52,580 bases of DNA from Acidimicrobiaceae bacterium. GTDB taxonomy: Bacteria > Actinomycetota > Acidimicrobiia > Acidimicrobiales > Aldehydirespiratoraceae. The number at the start of each line of letters is the position of its first letter. Position 1 is the first letter of the stretch. The notes under the pieces were generated by a model. The model was not told where the DNA came from, did not search any database, and was given only the letters and a program-made list of their open reading frames with translations. Positions 1 through 8,178 of the stretch are shown here, piece by piece. The stretch is from positions 1 to 52,580 of the forward strand of contig JAPOQG010000049.1 in assembly GCA_026710865.1 (NCBI GenBank), written 5' to 3'. The position numbers and the translations under genes were made by a program.

Positions 1-1642
1 CCCGCCACAGCAGGTCCCGGCGCTCGGCGGGCGGCCGGGCGGCCCAGCCCGCCTGCTGCTCGGCGGCGGCCGCGACGACCCGGTCCACGCCGGCGACATC
101 TCCGGTGAGCGCGGCGGCCGGCCCGCTCCAATGCCTGGAGACGATCTCGCGGGCCCAGGCCCGGTTCGGGGCCAGCGCGGGGTCGGTGTCGGGCTCGTTG
201 AAGAAGCCGCCGGCCGGGTCGGCGGGCTCCGGCGGGCGGTTGCGGTCCTGGCGTCGGCGCGGGGCCCGCCCGACCGACCACCTCTCGGCGACCGAGGCAC
301 GGAACTTGGCCGCCTCGGCCTCGAAGGCGGCGCTGCCGGGCTGCAGGCCGAACAGGTGGTGGATGAAGTTCTCGTCGGAGGCGTTCTCCTCCAGGCGGCG
401 GAACAGGTAGGCGATGGCCACGTCGAAGTCCTCGGCGGCCACCGCGGGCGTGTACAGCAGCACCTCGGAGCCGTCGGATCGCAGCCTTTCGGCCTGGGCG
501 GGCGCCATGCCCTCGAGCATCTCGAACCCCACCCGGTCACGGACGTCGCGCTGGTCGGCCAGCAGGTCGGCCCAGGCCACGTCGAAGAGGTTGTGGCTGG
601 CCACGCCGATGCGCACTGAGTCGGTGCGGTCCGGTGTGAGCATCCAGTCGAGGCAGCGCTTGAAGTTGGCGTCGGTCTCGGCCTTGGTCGGATAGGGCGC
701 CTGCGGCCAGCCCCGCATGGCGGCTTCCACCCGCTCCATGGCCAGGTTGGCGCCCTTCACTAGGCGGATCTTGATCGAGGCCCGGCGGCGGCCCTCGACG
801 ACCAGGCCGTTGTGCCACTCGACCAGGTCCATCAGCGCGTCGAAGCAGTCGGGCAGGTAGGCCTGCAGCGCGATGCCGGCGTCGAGGGTCGCGAACTCGG
901 GCTCCTCCAGCAGGCGGCGGAAGGCGCCCACCGTCAGCTCCAGGTCGTGGTACTCCTCCATGTCGAGGTTGATGAACGTCGCCGGCGACGCGGACGCGGC
1001 GGCTCGAAGCAGGGGGCGCAGAGCCTCGCAGATCCGGTGCAGCGACCCGTCGAAGTCCCACGGGTTGAGCTGGGACACCACCGCCGACACCTTGACCGAC
1101 ACGTAGTCGACGTCGGGCACAGCAAGGGTGTCGAGCACCTCGGTGTGGCGGCGACGGGCCTCGGTCTCGCCCAGGACGGCCTCGCCCAGCATGCTCACGT
1201 TCAGCGAGTAGCCCTGCGCGGCCCGGGTCCCCAGGTGGGCCGACAGCCGCTGGGGCTCGGAGTCCACGACCAAGTGGCCGACGAGGGACCTCATGCGGCG
1301 CTGGGCGATCGGAATCACCAGCCGCGGCATCCGGGGGCCGAGCCGGGCCCCGAGCCGCAACAGCAGCCGGTCGAGCGGCGACAGGAATGCGGGCAGCCGC
1401 GCCTCGGCCACCAGCGAGGCCAGCTGGCCCGCGGCGGTCTCGGGATCCTCGGGCCGGATCACCCGGTCGACGAACCGCATGGCGAAGGCGGTGGCCGGCG
1501 GGTCCGTCACCACGCCCGACAGCCGTCGGGTCGCGGCGCTGTCCCGCCCGGACGCCCGCGGCCCGGCCGCCTCCAGCCATCCCGCGACGCGGGCCACAGC
1601 CTCCTCGGCCAGCAGATCGGCACCGTGGTCGTGGCGGTTCAC
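1..1642 (-). CDS. putA: Bifunctional proline dehydrogenase / P5C dehydrogenase, 3' part cut by window edge
   Basis: Oxidises proline to pyrroline-5-carboxylate on FAD, then glutamate semialdehyde to glutamate on NAD+. About 547 residues are visible. They hold an N-terminal helical region and a proline dehydrogenase barrel with late motifs such as RIGVASHNLFDVAWA, EMLEGMAP and RRLEEN. After a proline-rich linker comes the start of an aldehyde dehydrogenase domain (phrases like FFNEPDTDP and AEQQAGWAARP); the rest lies left of base 1. The start chosen is GTG at 1640-1642, about ten bases after GGAAGGGG; the frame was read directly from the minus strand. It is divergent from an Lrp/AsnC regulator, the usual arrangement for proline-responsive putA control. 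A monofunctional PutB is unlikely because ALDH sequence follows in frame. Confidence 0.9.
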   Translation of the reverse strand, partial: MNRHDHGADLLAEEAVARVAGWLEAAGPRASGRDSAATRRLSGVVTDPPATAFAMRFVDRVIRPEDPETAAGQLASLVAEARLPAFLSPLDRLLLRLGARLGPRMPRLVIPIAQRRMRSLVGHLVVDSEPQRLSAHLGTRAAQGYSLNVSMLGEAVLGETEARRRHTEVLDTLAVPDVDYVSVKVSAVVSQLNPWDFDGSLHRICEALRPLLRAAASASPATFINLDMEEYHDLELTVGAFRRLLEEPEFATLDAGIALQAYLPDCFDALMDLVEWHNGLVVEGRRRASIKIRLVKGANLAMERVEAAMRGWPQAPYPTKAETDANFKRCLDWMLTPDRTDSVRIGVASHNLFDVAWADLLADQRDVRDRVGFEMLEGMAPAQAERLRSDGSEVLLYTPAVAAEDFDVAIAYLFRRLEENASDENFIHHLFGLQPGSAAFEAEAAKFRASVAERWSVGRAPRRRQDRNRPPEPADPAGGFFNEPDTDPALAPNRAWAREIVSRHWSGPAAALTGDVAGVDRVVAAAAEQQAGWAARPPAERRDLLWR

Positions 1643-1889
1643 GCCTTGCTCGCCCCTTCCTGCCGCGAGGCACTCGCTACAGCGTGCCGAACCATGATCG
1701 CACGAACCGGCCGCCGACGATGCAGCATTCGGGTGAACGGAGCGGCCGCGATTGTGCATCCTGGAGTGAGCACCCGCGGCCCGCCGGCGGCGCGGGCCCA
1801 CAACACCGTGCGGCAGCGAATTCCGGCAGAGTGGAGCCTCCCAAAGTACGCCAACGTTGACTCACCCGGTCCGAGGAGTAGTGAATCAT

Positions 1890-1903
1890 GACTATTGATA
1901 GTC
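1890..1903. promoter_or_regulatory. Palindrome GACTATTGATAGTC, candidate Lrp/AsnC operator
   Basis: Perfect inverted repeat with 6-bp arms GACTAT / ATAGTC and a 2-bp centre, in the A+T-rich part of the putA-regulator spacer. Lrp/AsnC proteins bind short, A/T-centred palindromes of about this size. The first half, GACTATT, recurs at 2071 and 2190. Operator function is inference. Confidence 0.45.
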
Positions 1904-2195
1904 TGTTGCTGCAAATTTCGAAGCAGAACAACCAGAGGACGGTCGATTTTGTATCACTCTTCCGGTGCTGGGAGTGATTCATCCACGACACACAGCCGAG
2001 ACTCGGGGCCTGGAGGCTGTTCATGGGGCTGCCCGGGTCCGCGCGAGCCAGCCGGTTGATATCTGGTAATGACTATTATATTTCGAGTAATACTGATTCT
2101 CAGATGGGGGCTTCGCGCCTCCCCGCCCCAAGGGCTGCGACCTCGTCCGTCGGATCCTGGGCACTCACCTGAACGCTGAGGCTCGCGCAGACTAT

Positions 2196-2212
2196 TCGAA
2201 TGAGGCATTCGA
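2196..2212. promoter_or_regulatory. Inverted repeat TCGAATG-AGG-CATTCGA, candidate operator
   Basis: Perfect 7-bp arms around a 3-bp spacer, overlapping the end of the third GACTATT copy and 73 bases upstream of the Lrp-family start codon. The position suits autoregulation or RNA polymerase blocking; this is inferred only from symmetry and place. Confidence 0.4.
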
Positions 2213-2284
2213 TCGAGCTGTGTCATGCGTTCGAGAGAAGTTTCTCCAAGGAAATGACACCAGTGGTATTTGGTGGTTTGTAAC

Positions 2285-2764
2285 ATGACCGCCGTGCAGT
2301 TGGACGACATAGATCTAAGGATCGTTCGGACCCTGCAAGCGGACGGCCGGACGAGCTACAGCGACATCTCCAAGGCCGTGGGGGTCAGTGCCGGCACGGT
2401 CCGGAACCGGATCAACCAGATGCGGTCTTCGGGGATGCTCTCGGTCAACGTGTGGCTCGATCCGCACCTCACCGGCCTCTCTATCCACGCGACCCTGCTG
2501 CTCAAGGTTCGGCCCGGGCATCTGACGGAGGTGGCCGACGCGCTGTCCGGACTAGAGGAGACCGTGTATGTGGCCACCCTGGCGGGCGCCTACGACGCCG
2601 TCGCCGACGTGTTCTGCCGCGACACCGCCCACCTGCGCCTCCTCATCCATGACAAGGTGCAACAGATCGACGGCGTCGCCGAGGTGACGACCAACCTCGT
2701 GACCGAGCACAGGCACCGGTCGAGCCTCGACACCATTGCCGGCGCGCCGCCAAGCCGCTCCTGA
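2285..2764 (+). CDS. Lrp/AsnC-family transcriptional regulator
   Basis: A 159-residue protein of normal family length. Residues about 5-60 form the AsnC helix-turn-helix (LDDIDLRIVRTLQADGR, then SYSDIS, SAGTVRNRINQ and RSSGML). Residues about 65-150 form the RAM ligand-binding/oligomerisation domain (LLLKVRPGHL, VATLAGAYDAVADVFC). ATG at 2285 is preferred over the in-frame TTG at 2270, because only the ATG has a GGTGG-like ribosome site upstream and the family consensus begins just after it. It is divergent from putA and is probably the proline-responsive regulator (PutR role), though the ligand cannot be read from sequence. Its HTH is strikingly similar to the one fused to the ATPase at the right end of the window. 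Confidence 0.88.
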   Translation: MTAVQLDDIDLRIVRTLQADGRTSYSDISKAVGVSAGTVRNRINQMRSSGMLSVNVWLDPHLTGLSIHATLLLKVRPGHLTEVADALSGLEETVYVATLAGAYDAVADVFCRDTAHLRLLIHDKVQQIDGVAEVTTNLVTEHRHRSSLDTIAGAPPSRS

Positions 2765-2807
2765 GCGCCGTCGGCCCACGCCGGCCCGGTGACACACCCA
2801 GGTCGCC

Positions 2808-3017
2808 GGGTGACCCGAGCCCGCTAGCCGATCCGACCGGCGAGTGACCCGAGTCCGGTGGCCGATCCGACCGCCGGCCGTCTCAGCGACCGACCGGCGA
2901 GTGACCCGAGTCCGCTGGCCGATCCGACCGCCGGCCGTCTCAGCGACGGATCCGACCGCCGAGTGACCGGAGTCCGCTAGCCGATCCGACCGCCGGCCGT
3001 CTCAGCGACCGACCGGC
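2808..3017. repeat. Tandem repeat of a ~57-bp unit, about 3.6 copies
   Basis: Units begin at 2808 (short, 34 bp), 2842, 2899 (62 bp, with a 5-bp insertion) and 2961. Each opens with GAGTGACC(C/G)GAG and carries CCGATCCGACCGCC and GTCTCAGCGAC. Copies differ by single substitutions. It fills the gap between the convergent 3' ends of the Lrp gene and the M20 peptidase. The GC-rich internal symmetry (GCCGGCCG-type) could make it act as a bidirectional transcription block, but there is no T-run. Confidence 0.85.
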
Positions 3018-3023
3018 GCGGTG

Positions 3024-4460
3024 TCAGGGCCCCGGTGTGCCGCTCTCGGCGTGGAGGATGTCGGCGATGCAGCCGGTGAGCCTCTCGGCGTAGGCCATGT
3101 GCAGGAACTCGTTGGGGCCGTGGGCGTTGGACTCCGGGCCCAGCACGCCGGTCACCAGGAACTGCGCTCTGGGGAACATCGCGCCGAGCATCGCGATGAA
3201 CGGGATGCTGCCCCCCTCACCGAAGAGCTGAGCCGGCCGGCCGAAACGGCGCCGAGCGCTGTCATTGAGCGCTCCGGCCAGCCATGGCGACAGATCGGGG
3301 GCGTCCCAGCCGTCGGCGCACTCCACGTCCTCGACGCTCACCGACGCCCCCAGGGGCGGATCGGAGCTGAGCAGACGGACCAGTTCCGACTTGGCGGCCT
3401 CGGCACTCGCGGTGGGTGGGAGGCGCAGGCTGAGCTTGAGCGCGGTGTAGGGCCGCAGTACGTTTCCCGCCGACGCGGTCGGCGGCAGGCCGTCGGCTCC
3501 AGTGACGCTGAGAGCGGGGCGCCAGGTGCGGGCCAGCAGCCCCTCGGCGGCGTCCTGCTCCATCAGCCGGAGGTCCCCGACCAGGCCGAAGTCCTCGCCG
3601 GTTCCGCCGAGCAGGTCGGCCACCGCCCGAGCCTGCGAGACCCGATGGGGCGGGATGTCCACATTGGCCGAGTCCAGCAGCACCCGGCCGGTAGCGGAGT
3701 CCTCGATCCGGTCCAGCAGGATGCGGGCCAGCCGGAACGACGACGGCACCAGGCCGCCGGCCATGCCGCTGTGCCAGCCCTCGGTGATCACGTCCACCCG
3801 CAGGGTGGCCTGCACGATGCCCCGCAGCGACGTGGTGAGCCACATGGTGTCGTAGGTCGCGCAGCCGGAGTCGAGGCACACCAGCAGGGCCACGTCTCCG
3901 AGGCGATCCCCCAGCGCGTCGAGGTGAGCGATGAGGTCTGGACTGCCGGACTCCTCGGAGGCCTCGATCAGCACCAGGCACCGGCTGTGGCTGCCGCCGC
4001 AGGTCTGGACGGCCTCGATGGCGGCGATGCTGGCGAAGGCTGCGTAGCCGTCGTCGGCTCCACCGCGCCCGTAGAGGCGCTCGCCGTCGCGCACCGGTGT
4101 CCACGGCCCGAGCCCGTCGCGCCACCCCGTCATCTCCGGCTGCTTGTCCAAGTGGCCGTAGAGCACCACCGTGGAGTTGTCGTCGCCGTCCGCGGACCGC
4201 CCGCCGAACGGCTCCACCTCGGCGACGATCAGCGGGGTGCGCCCCGGCAGGCGCTGCACCTCAACCGTCATCCCGGCGACAGGCCGCGACGCCATCCATG
4301 ACGACACCTGCTGCACGGCCGCCTCGATGTGGCCGGCCTCCTCCCAGCCGGCGTCGAAGGCCGGCGACAGCGCAGGTATCGCGATGTAGCGCTCGAGCTC
4401 GGGAATGATCTGGTCGCGCCAGGATCTCGCGACTGAGGCCGAGACGGCATCTGTGTCCAT
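3024..4460 (-). CDS. M20-family metallopeptidase (CPG2/carnosinase-like dipeptidase)
   Basis: A 478-residue zinc hydrolase of the ArgE/DapE/ACY1/CPG2 superfamily, probably a cytosolic dipeptidase or amidohydrolase. Metal and catalytic motifs appear in order: YGHLDKQPE (ligand His plus catalytic Asp), GRGGADDGYA (bridging Asp), EASEESGS (catalytic/ligand Glu pair), LDSGC, and a late HGPNEF (ligand His). An insertion-type dimerisation domain with GWHSGMAGG lies in the middle. No signal peptide is visible. Start ATG at 4460. It is convergent with the Lrp gene and lies just outside the island's left end. Substrate specificity cannot be assigned. Confidence 0.85.
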   Translation of the reverse strand: MDTDAVSASVARSWRDQIIPELERYIAIPALSPAFDAGWEEAGHIEAAVQQVSSWMASRPVAGMTVEVQRLPGRTPLIVAEVEPFGGRSADGDDNSTVVLYGHLDKQPEMTGWRDGLGPWTPVRDGERLYGRGGADDGYAAFASIAAIEAVQTCGGSHSRCLVLIEASEESGSPDLIAHLDALGDRLGDVALLVCLDSGCATYDTMWLTTSLRGIVQATLRVDVITEGWHSGMAGGLVPSSFRLARILLDRIEDSATGRVLLDSANVDIPPHRVSQARAVADLLGGTGEDFGLVGDLRLMEQDAAEGLLARTWRPALSVTGADGLPPTASAGNVLRPYTALKLSLRLPPTASAEAAKSELVRLLSSDPPLGASVSVEDVECADGWDAPDLSPWLAGALNDSARRRFGRPAQLFGEGGSIPFIAMLGAMFPRAQFLVTGVLGPESNAHGPNEFLHMAYAERLTGCIADILHAESGTPGP

Positions 4461-4553
4461 GCTCGAACGCTACTTTCTGGCCTCTGCTCGGCCGGCTTGC
4501 CGGCCGTCGCTCACACGGTGCGCCGGCCTCGGCGACAGACCGCCGACGCGATG

Positions 4554-4589
4554 AAGCCCACGTCAGGATACATGCTCTGACCTGGGCTT
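4554..4589 (+). terminator. Terminator-like hairpin beside the left att site
   Basis: The arms 4554-4566 and 4577-4589 pair as AAGCCCA.GTCAG / CTGAC.TGGGCTT with a single C-C mismatch, followed on the plus strand by TTTTTG. It matches in position and sequence the hairpin beyond the intact tRNA at 23,582-23,619, so it is probably the original downstream terminator of the tRNA, displaced by insertion of the island. Confidence 0.7.
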
Positions 4590-4594
4590 TTTGT

Positions 4595-4639
4595 TGGTGG
4601 CGGGGGTAGGAATTGAACCTACGACCTTCAGGTTATGAG
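4595..4639 (-). other. attL: 3' fragment of initiator tRNA-Met
   Basis: A copy of the last 45 bases of the tRNA gene at 23,623-23,699 (CCA end, acceptor 3' strand, T arm, variable region and anticodon loop). Homology stops abruptly after GGTTATGAG, where the anticodon loop begins. It is not a functional tRNA because the 5' half is missing. The single mismatch is in the 3' anticodon stem. Confidence 0.88.
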
Positions 4640-4755
4640 TTGCTTGCGGGCCGTGTCAGGCTGTGCCGGTCTGTGTCAGAGAGTGCCCCTGAAGTGAGCC
4701 TTCGCGAATTCGCTGTGCCGGCCGGTGCCTGTGGATAACGCTCCGTGCCGATCCG

Positions 4756-4778
4756 TCCATTAGAGAATCCATTAGAAG
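4756..4778. repeat. TCCATTAGA repeats near the left island end, candidate recombinase arm sites
   Basis: TCCATTAGA at 4756 and TCCATTAGAAG at 4768 lie about 120 bases inside the left att core. The same TCCATTAGAAG occurs at 23,554-23,564, about 60 bases inside the right att core. Short A+T-rich repeats at both ends of an integrated element are typical of integrase arm or excisionase sites; that role is inference. The rest of 4640-4916 shows no gene. Confidence 0.4.
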
Positions 4779-4916
4779 CCTGCAGGCCAACCTCAGCGAG
4801 GCCGCAAGCCCGTAGCGGACCGCTGACTCCAGCATCCCGCCATCGCTCCGGCAGTCAACGTCGATGGCGCGCATCCACCGCCGGCGCGAGGCAAGTGACC
4901 GGATAGCGCCAAACTT

Positions 4917-6201
4917 GGGTGACTACTAACGTGGCTAGCCAGGATTGGGTAGCTGGCTGGAGTTTGGTTCGGGGTTCTTGCCGCGGCAGGTCTCGATGGA
5001 GACGGTGGCGACGACGGCGCGGCCTGCCTTCTCCCAAGTGTCGAGATCGACTGTTGGCTCTTTGCGTGTGGGCGGGTCGGGTTCAGGTGCCATGCTGGTC
5101 GCTGTGCGGTCCCGGCTGGGGCCTGTGCGCCGCGGCTGAGCCGGTGACGGTAGTGGCCCCTACGCGGCCCTTCCAGCCGCCACCAGTTCCCGCCACGGCA
5201 GCCGCCGGCGCTCCATCATGGCCGCGGCCTCGGCCATCCGGTCGGTGACATGGCGGTCGCGGCGGTTGTAGCGGAAGCTGTGCTCCTCGATGTAGCGGTG
5301 CAGATGATCGTCTGACATCCAGTGGTAGGTGCCGACGTAGGTCCGCTTCAAGTGGCTCCAGTAGTTCTCGATCCCGTTCGTCGAGACCGGCCCGCGGACG
5401 TACTCCCCGACCGAGTGCATGACCTTGGCGTGCAGGTATCCCATCTCTTTGAGCGGGTCGTAGCCGCGGTCGCCGTCGGTGAACACCGTCGATCCCGGCC
5501 GAGTCGTGTCGGCCACGATCCCGGTCAGCGTGTCCGACGCGGTGTCGGCTGTCGGCCGGGCTGTCACCTTGCCGCTGGCGCGGTCGCGGACTCCCACCAC
5601 CGGCGTCTTGTCCACCGCTCCGCGGCCGTGGATGCGCTCGCGGCGCTTGCTGGCGTGCATGTTCTTCGCTCTGCCGCCGATGAACGTCTCGTCGCACTCG
5701 ACCGGCCCCTCGAAACCCGGCAGCGACCCGTCGGCCAGCGCCTTGCGCAGCCGGTGGCCGACATGCCAAGCCGACTTCTGCGAGATGCCCAGATCGGCGG
5801 CGAGCTGCACCGACGACTTGCCCTTGGAGTTGGACAGGATCAGGAACAGCGCGAGCAGCCATGTCTGCGATCCCAGCTTCGACGCGTGCATCACAGTGTG
5901 ACTCATCACGCTGAAATGGCGGCGGCAATCCCGGCACCGGTACGGCATCGGGCGACGCTCCCGCACGCCGGCGACGTTGTGCGACTCGCAGTGCGGGCAC
6001 TGCGGTCCGCGCCGCCAGCGCCACGATTCCCACTGCTTCTCGGCAGCGGCGTCGTCGGGGTAGCGACGAAAGAACGCCGCCAGCGGCATCCCGGTCTTCA
6101 CGATCTCGTGCGGTTTGCTCATGCCCCCATGATCCCACAGGGGTACGACAACGGATTTGCCGTCCGACCTCACCTTTGGCTAGCCACGTTAGTAGTCACC
6201 C
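4917..6201 (-). mobile_element. IS1595-family insertion sequence, 1285 bp, apparently complete
   Basis: Perfect 25-bp terminal inverted repeats (4917-4941 and 6177-6201), beginning GGGTGACTAC and reading inward to GGCTAGCCA, enclose one transposase gene. The flanks carry a direct repeat: AAACTT immediately outside both ends, extendable to the 8-bp CCAAACTT if the terminal CC of the right repeat is counted. Eight bases is the usual IS1595 target duplication. Intact ends, duplication and an open transposase suggest recent insertion into the island. Confidence 0.9.
5160..6122 (-). CDS. IS1595-family transposase
   Basis: A 320-residue DDE enzyme. An N-terminal zinc ribbon (CPHC...CRDC) is followed by a helix-turn-helix-like segment (VQLAADLGISQKSAWHVGHRL). 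The catalytic core includes VECDETFIGGR, TVFTDGDRGY and STNGIENYWSHLKR, i.e. the Asp/Asp/(Asn)Glu set of the ISXO2/IS1595 superfamily. ATG at 6122 is used; an in-frame GTG at 6173 would add 17 residues and overlap the terminal repeat. No frameshift is seen, so it is likely active. It is the only gene in the IS. Confidence 0.93.
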   Translation of the reverse strand: MSKPHEIVKTGMPLAAFFRRYPDDAAAEKQWESWRWRRGPQCPHCESHNVAGVRERRPMPYRCRDCRRHFSVMSHTVMHASKLGSQTWLLALFLILSNSKGKSSVQLAADLGISQKSAWHVGHRLRKALADGSLPGFEGPVECDETFIGGRAKNMHASKRRERIHGRGAVDKTPVVGVRDRASGKVTARPTADTASDTLTGIVADTTRPGSTVFTDGDRGYDPLKEMGYLHAKVMHSVGEYVRGPVSTNGIENYWSHLKRTYVGTYHWMSDDHLHRYIEEHSFRYNRRDRHVTDRMAEAAAMMERRRLPWRELVAAGRAA

Positions 6202-6276
6202 AAACTTGCAAAGGCTGCGCCGCACAGCCGCGACGGACTAGTCCCCCTCGAAGCCCTCGACCGCTTCGGCCGGTCG

Positions 6277-8133
6277 CTACTCCGGCACCGGGAGCCTGCT
6301 CGGTTTGGGGTCGATCTTTGGGAGACTCTGGAGCGCGGACATGATGCCCTTGCCGGAGTACGTGATCGTCAGCGTTTCAGTGGCCCGGGTGACCGCGACG
6401 TACAGCAGCCGCCGTTGGTCTTCGGCAAGCGTCTCTGGAGAGGTCGAGCGCACCCAGATGTGGTTGGCGCCTCCGATGATCACATGGCGGAACTCGAGGC
6501 CCTTGAGCAGTCCCAGAGTCGCCACCCGGACTCTGCCCTCTGCGTCGAAGATCCTGTCGCGGTTGCGTCCGGCCTTGGTGTCGAAGGCATCGGGCACAAG
6601 GCGCACCACATCGTGGCGCACGTCCTCGGTACCGAGCAGCACCGCGATCTGATCTGGGGGCGCGCCTGCAGCGCGCAGCTCCTGCACCCGCTCGGCGATC
6701 GCCTCTGCCTCGCCGCGGAGATCGGAGCAGTTCAAGGAAAGGGGCGGAAGACCGGTTCGCACGGCCTGGTCCGGCTCTACCAGCACATCCAGGTCGTCGG
6801 GTTGGTGCGTGCCGGGCTCCCGGCCGAGCCCCGCCAGCAACTCCCGGCCGAGGTCGAGTATCTGGCGGGTGTTGCGATAGTTGACGCTCAAGATGGTGGT
6901 ACGGCCCCGCGCCGTGATGCCGGGCGGATTCCAAGCCCTGCGGCGCCGGTAGATCATCTGGGCGCCGTCCAGGGCCATCACGAAGTGGTCCCGTCCCGGC
7001 TTGAGCATCGCCCAGGCCAGATCGAGGCCGGCCTCATCGAGGTCTTGGGCCTCGTCCACCAGCACCATGTCATACAGTTCGGCTTCGTCGAGGTCGGGCA
7101 CCGCCTGGACTGCATCGCGGCGCCGCCGGTCGAAATCGGGCCTGCGCTCATCATCGGGAGCGCGGCCCGCGTCCACCAGCACGTCCCGTGCCAGCGCATC
7201 CAGCGTGCGCACCCGGACGCCGTCATGCTCCGCCACTTGGTGTGTCAGCGCGAGCGACAGCGGTTTGTTGAAGCAGAGCAGGAGGATGCGCCAGTGCGGG
7301 AAGTGGCGGGCCATGTGCCGGGCCCGGTAGGTGAGGACGAGCGTCTTGCCGCTGCCGGCCACTCCCCGGATGAGGCGGTAGCCGGGGCCGAGGCTGTGGG
7401 CCAGGCGCTCCTGCCGACGGTCCAGGGTGCGGAGGATCTCGTCGTCGCTCTCGCGTTGCGGCGCGAACAGCTGCCCCTGCGTTCCCCGGATCACGATCCC
7501 AGGTCTGACCGCGGCCCGAGCCGCGGATTCCTTCTCCTGGGGCAGCGGTGCCCGGCGACCGCCGACGATCTCCTGAAGAGCCGGCCTCAAGGCCTCGATG
7601 TCGAAGTCGTCCGCGCACAGCACGGGAACATCCGCTCGGACGCTGGCCGCTTCGACGGCAGTCACATCGGGACAGGCCGCGGCCACCGCGACCGGCAGCC
7701 GCGCCACGTTGCGAGCGTCGAGACCTCGGCGCAACTCCGACGCCCGCTGTGCCGTCAGGTCCCGCAGCCGGTCGCGGTCGATCCTTCTGCGCCGGCTGCG
7801 CCGCTTGCCGGCCCGAATCCTCGCGGGAGCCTCCAAGACCACGATCCCGGACGACGGGTCGAGCACCACCAAGTACGCCTCGCCCTGGTCGTCGGCCGCC
7901 TCGATGCCCTCGAATCGCTGCTGCTCGAACTCCCTGCGCAGGGCGCGGTCCTCGCCGTCCCCGGTCCACTCCAGCCAGACCGTCACGTCGTCGGGCAGGA
8001 ACTCCCGCAGGCACTTGGCCACCGCCTGCAGCCGAGCCGGCACATCGTTGCGGCTCTGAATGTTGGCAGGCTGCAGGAAGGCCATAAGCACCTGCGACTC
8101 TAGTGCAGCCGTTGCGGCCGCAGCGGTTGACAC
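6277..8133 (-). CDS. SF1 (UvrD/Rep-type) helicase with NERD-like N-terminal domain
   Basis: A 618-residue protein. Residues 1-180 resemble the nuclease-related NERD fold often fused to UvrD helicases (YLVVLDPSSGIVVLEAPA), but the usual E-x-K is E-x-P here, so nuclease activity is doubtful. Residues 250-610 carry the SF1A helicase motifs: GVAGSGKT (257-264), VDEAQD (359-364), SVNYRNT, GLLKGLEFRHVI and LLYVAVTRATE. The start is GTG 8133, ten bases after GAAGGGG; an ATG at 8085 has no clear ribosome site. It lies 45 bases after the exonuclease-DinG-RecQ gene and is probably the last gene of the methyltransferase-led operon. A role in processing invading DNA is inferred from context. Confidence 0.85.
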   Translation of the reverse strand: MSTAAAATAALESQVLMAFLQPANIQSRNDVPARLQAVAKCLREFLPDDVTVWLEWTGDGEDRALRREFEQQRFEGIEAADDQGEAYLVVLDPSSGIVVLEAPARIRAGKRRSRRRRIDRDRLRDLTAQRASELRRGLDARNVARLPVAVAAACPDVTAVEAASVRADVPVLCADDFDIEALRPALQEIVGGRRAPLPQEKESAARAAVRPGIVIRGTQGQLFAPQRESDDEILRTLDRRQERLAHSLGPGYRLIRGVAGSGKTLVLTYRARHMARHFPHWRILLLCFNKPLSLALTHQVAEHDGVRVRTLDALARDVLVDAGRAPDDERRPDFDRRRRDAVQAVPDLDEAELYDMVLVDEAQDLDEAGLDLAWAMLKPGRDHFVMALDGAQMIYRRRRAWNPPGITARGRTTILSVNYRNTRQILDLGRELLAGLGREPGTHQPDDLDVLVEPDQAVRTGLPPLSLNCSDLRGEAEAIAERVQELRAAGAPPDQIAVLLGTEDVRHDVVRLVPDAFDTKAGRNRDRIFDAEGRVRVATLGLLKGLEFRHVIIGGANHIWVRSTSPETLAEDQRRLLYVAVTRATETLTITYSGKGIMSALQSLPKIDPKPSRLPVPE

Positions 8134-8178
8134 CGCTGCGGCGCCCCTTCAAGCATCCCCAGAGGCGGGCAGCCGCGG

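Larger units (their letters stand above)
1643..2284. promoter_or_regulatory. putA / Lrp-family divergent intergenic region
   Basis: About 640 bases with no credible gene, separating putA (minus) from the Lrp/AsnC gene (plus). The middle (about 1870-2110) is clearly richer in A+T than its surroundings, as expected for promoters. The heptamer GACTATT occurs three times on the plus strand (1890, 2071, 2190), and several short palindromes are present, including a 5+5 palindrome GAGAA-GT-TTCTC at 2235-2246. Binding by the neighbouring Lrp-family protein is inferred from this layout. Confidence 0.6.

Noticed and set aside
537..1673. Minus-strand frame of 378 codons over putA
   Set aside because: Pro/Arg/Gly-rich shadow; the true putA frame, open to the window edge, was read by hand and has proline dehydrogenase motifs.
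2808..3017. CRISPR array
   Set aside because: Units abut without unique spacers, differ in length and no cas genes are present; it is a simple tandem repeat.
4595..4639. Possible second tRNA-Met
   Set aside because: Only the 3' part is present and the 5' half is replaced by unrelated sequence, so it is an att fragment.
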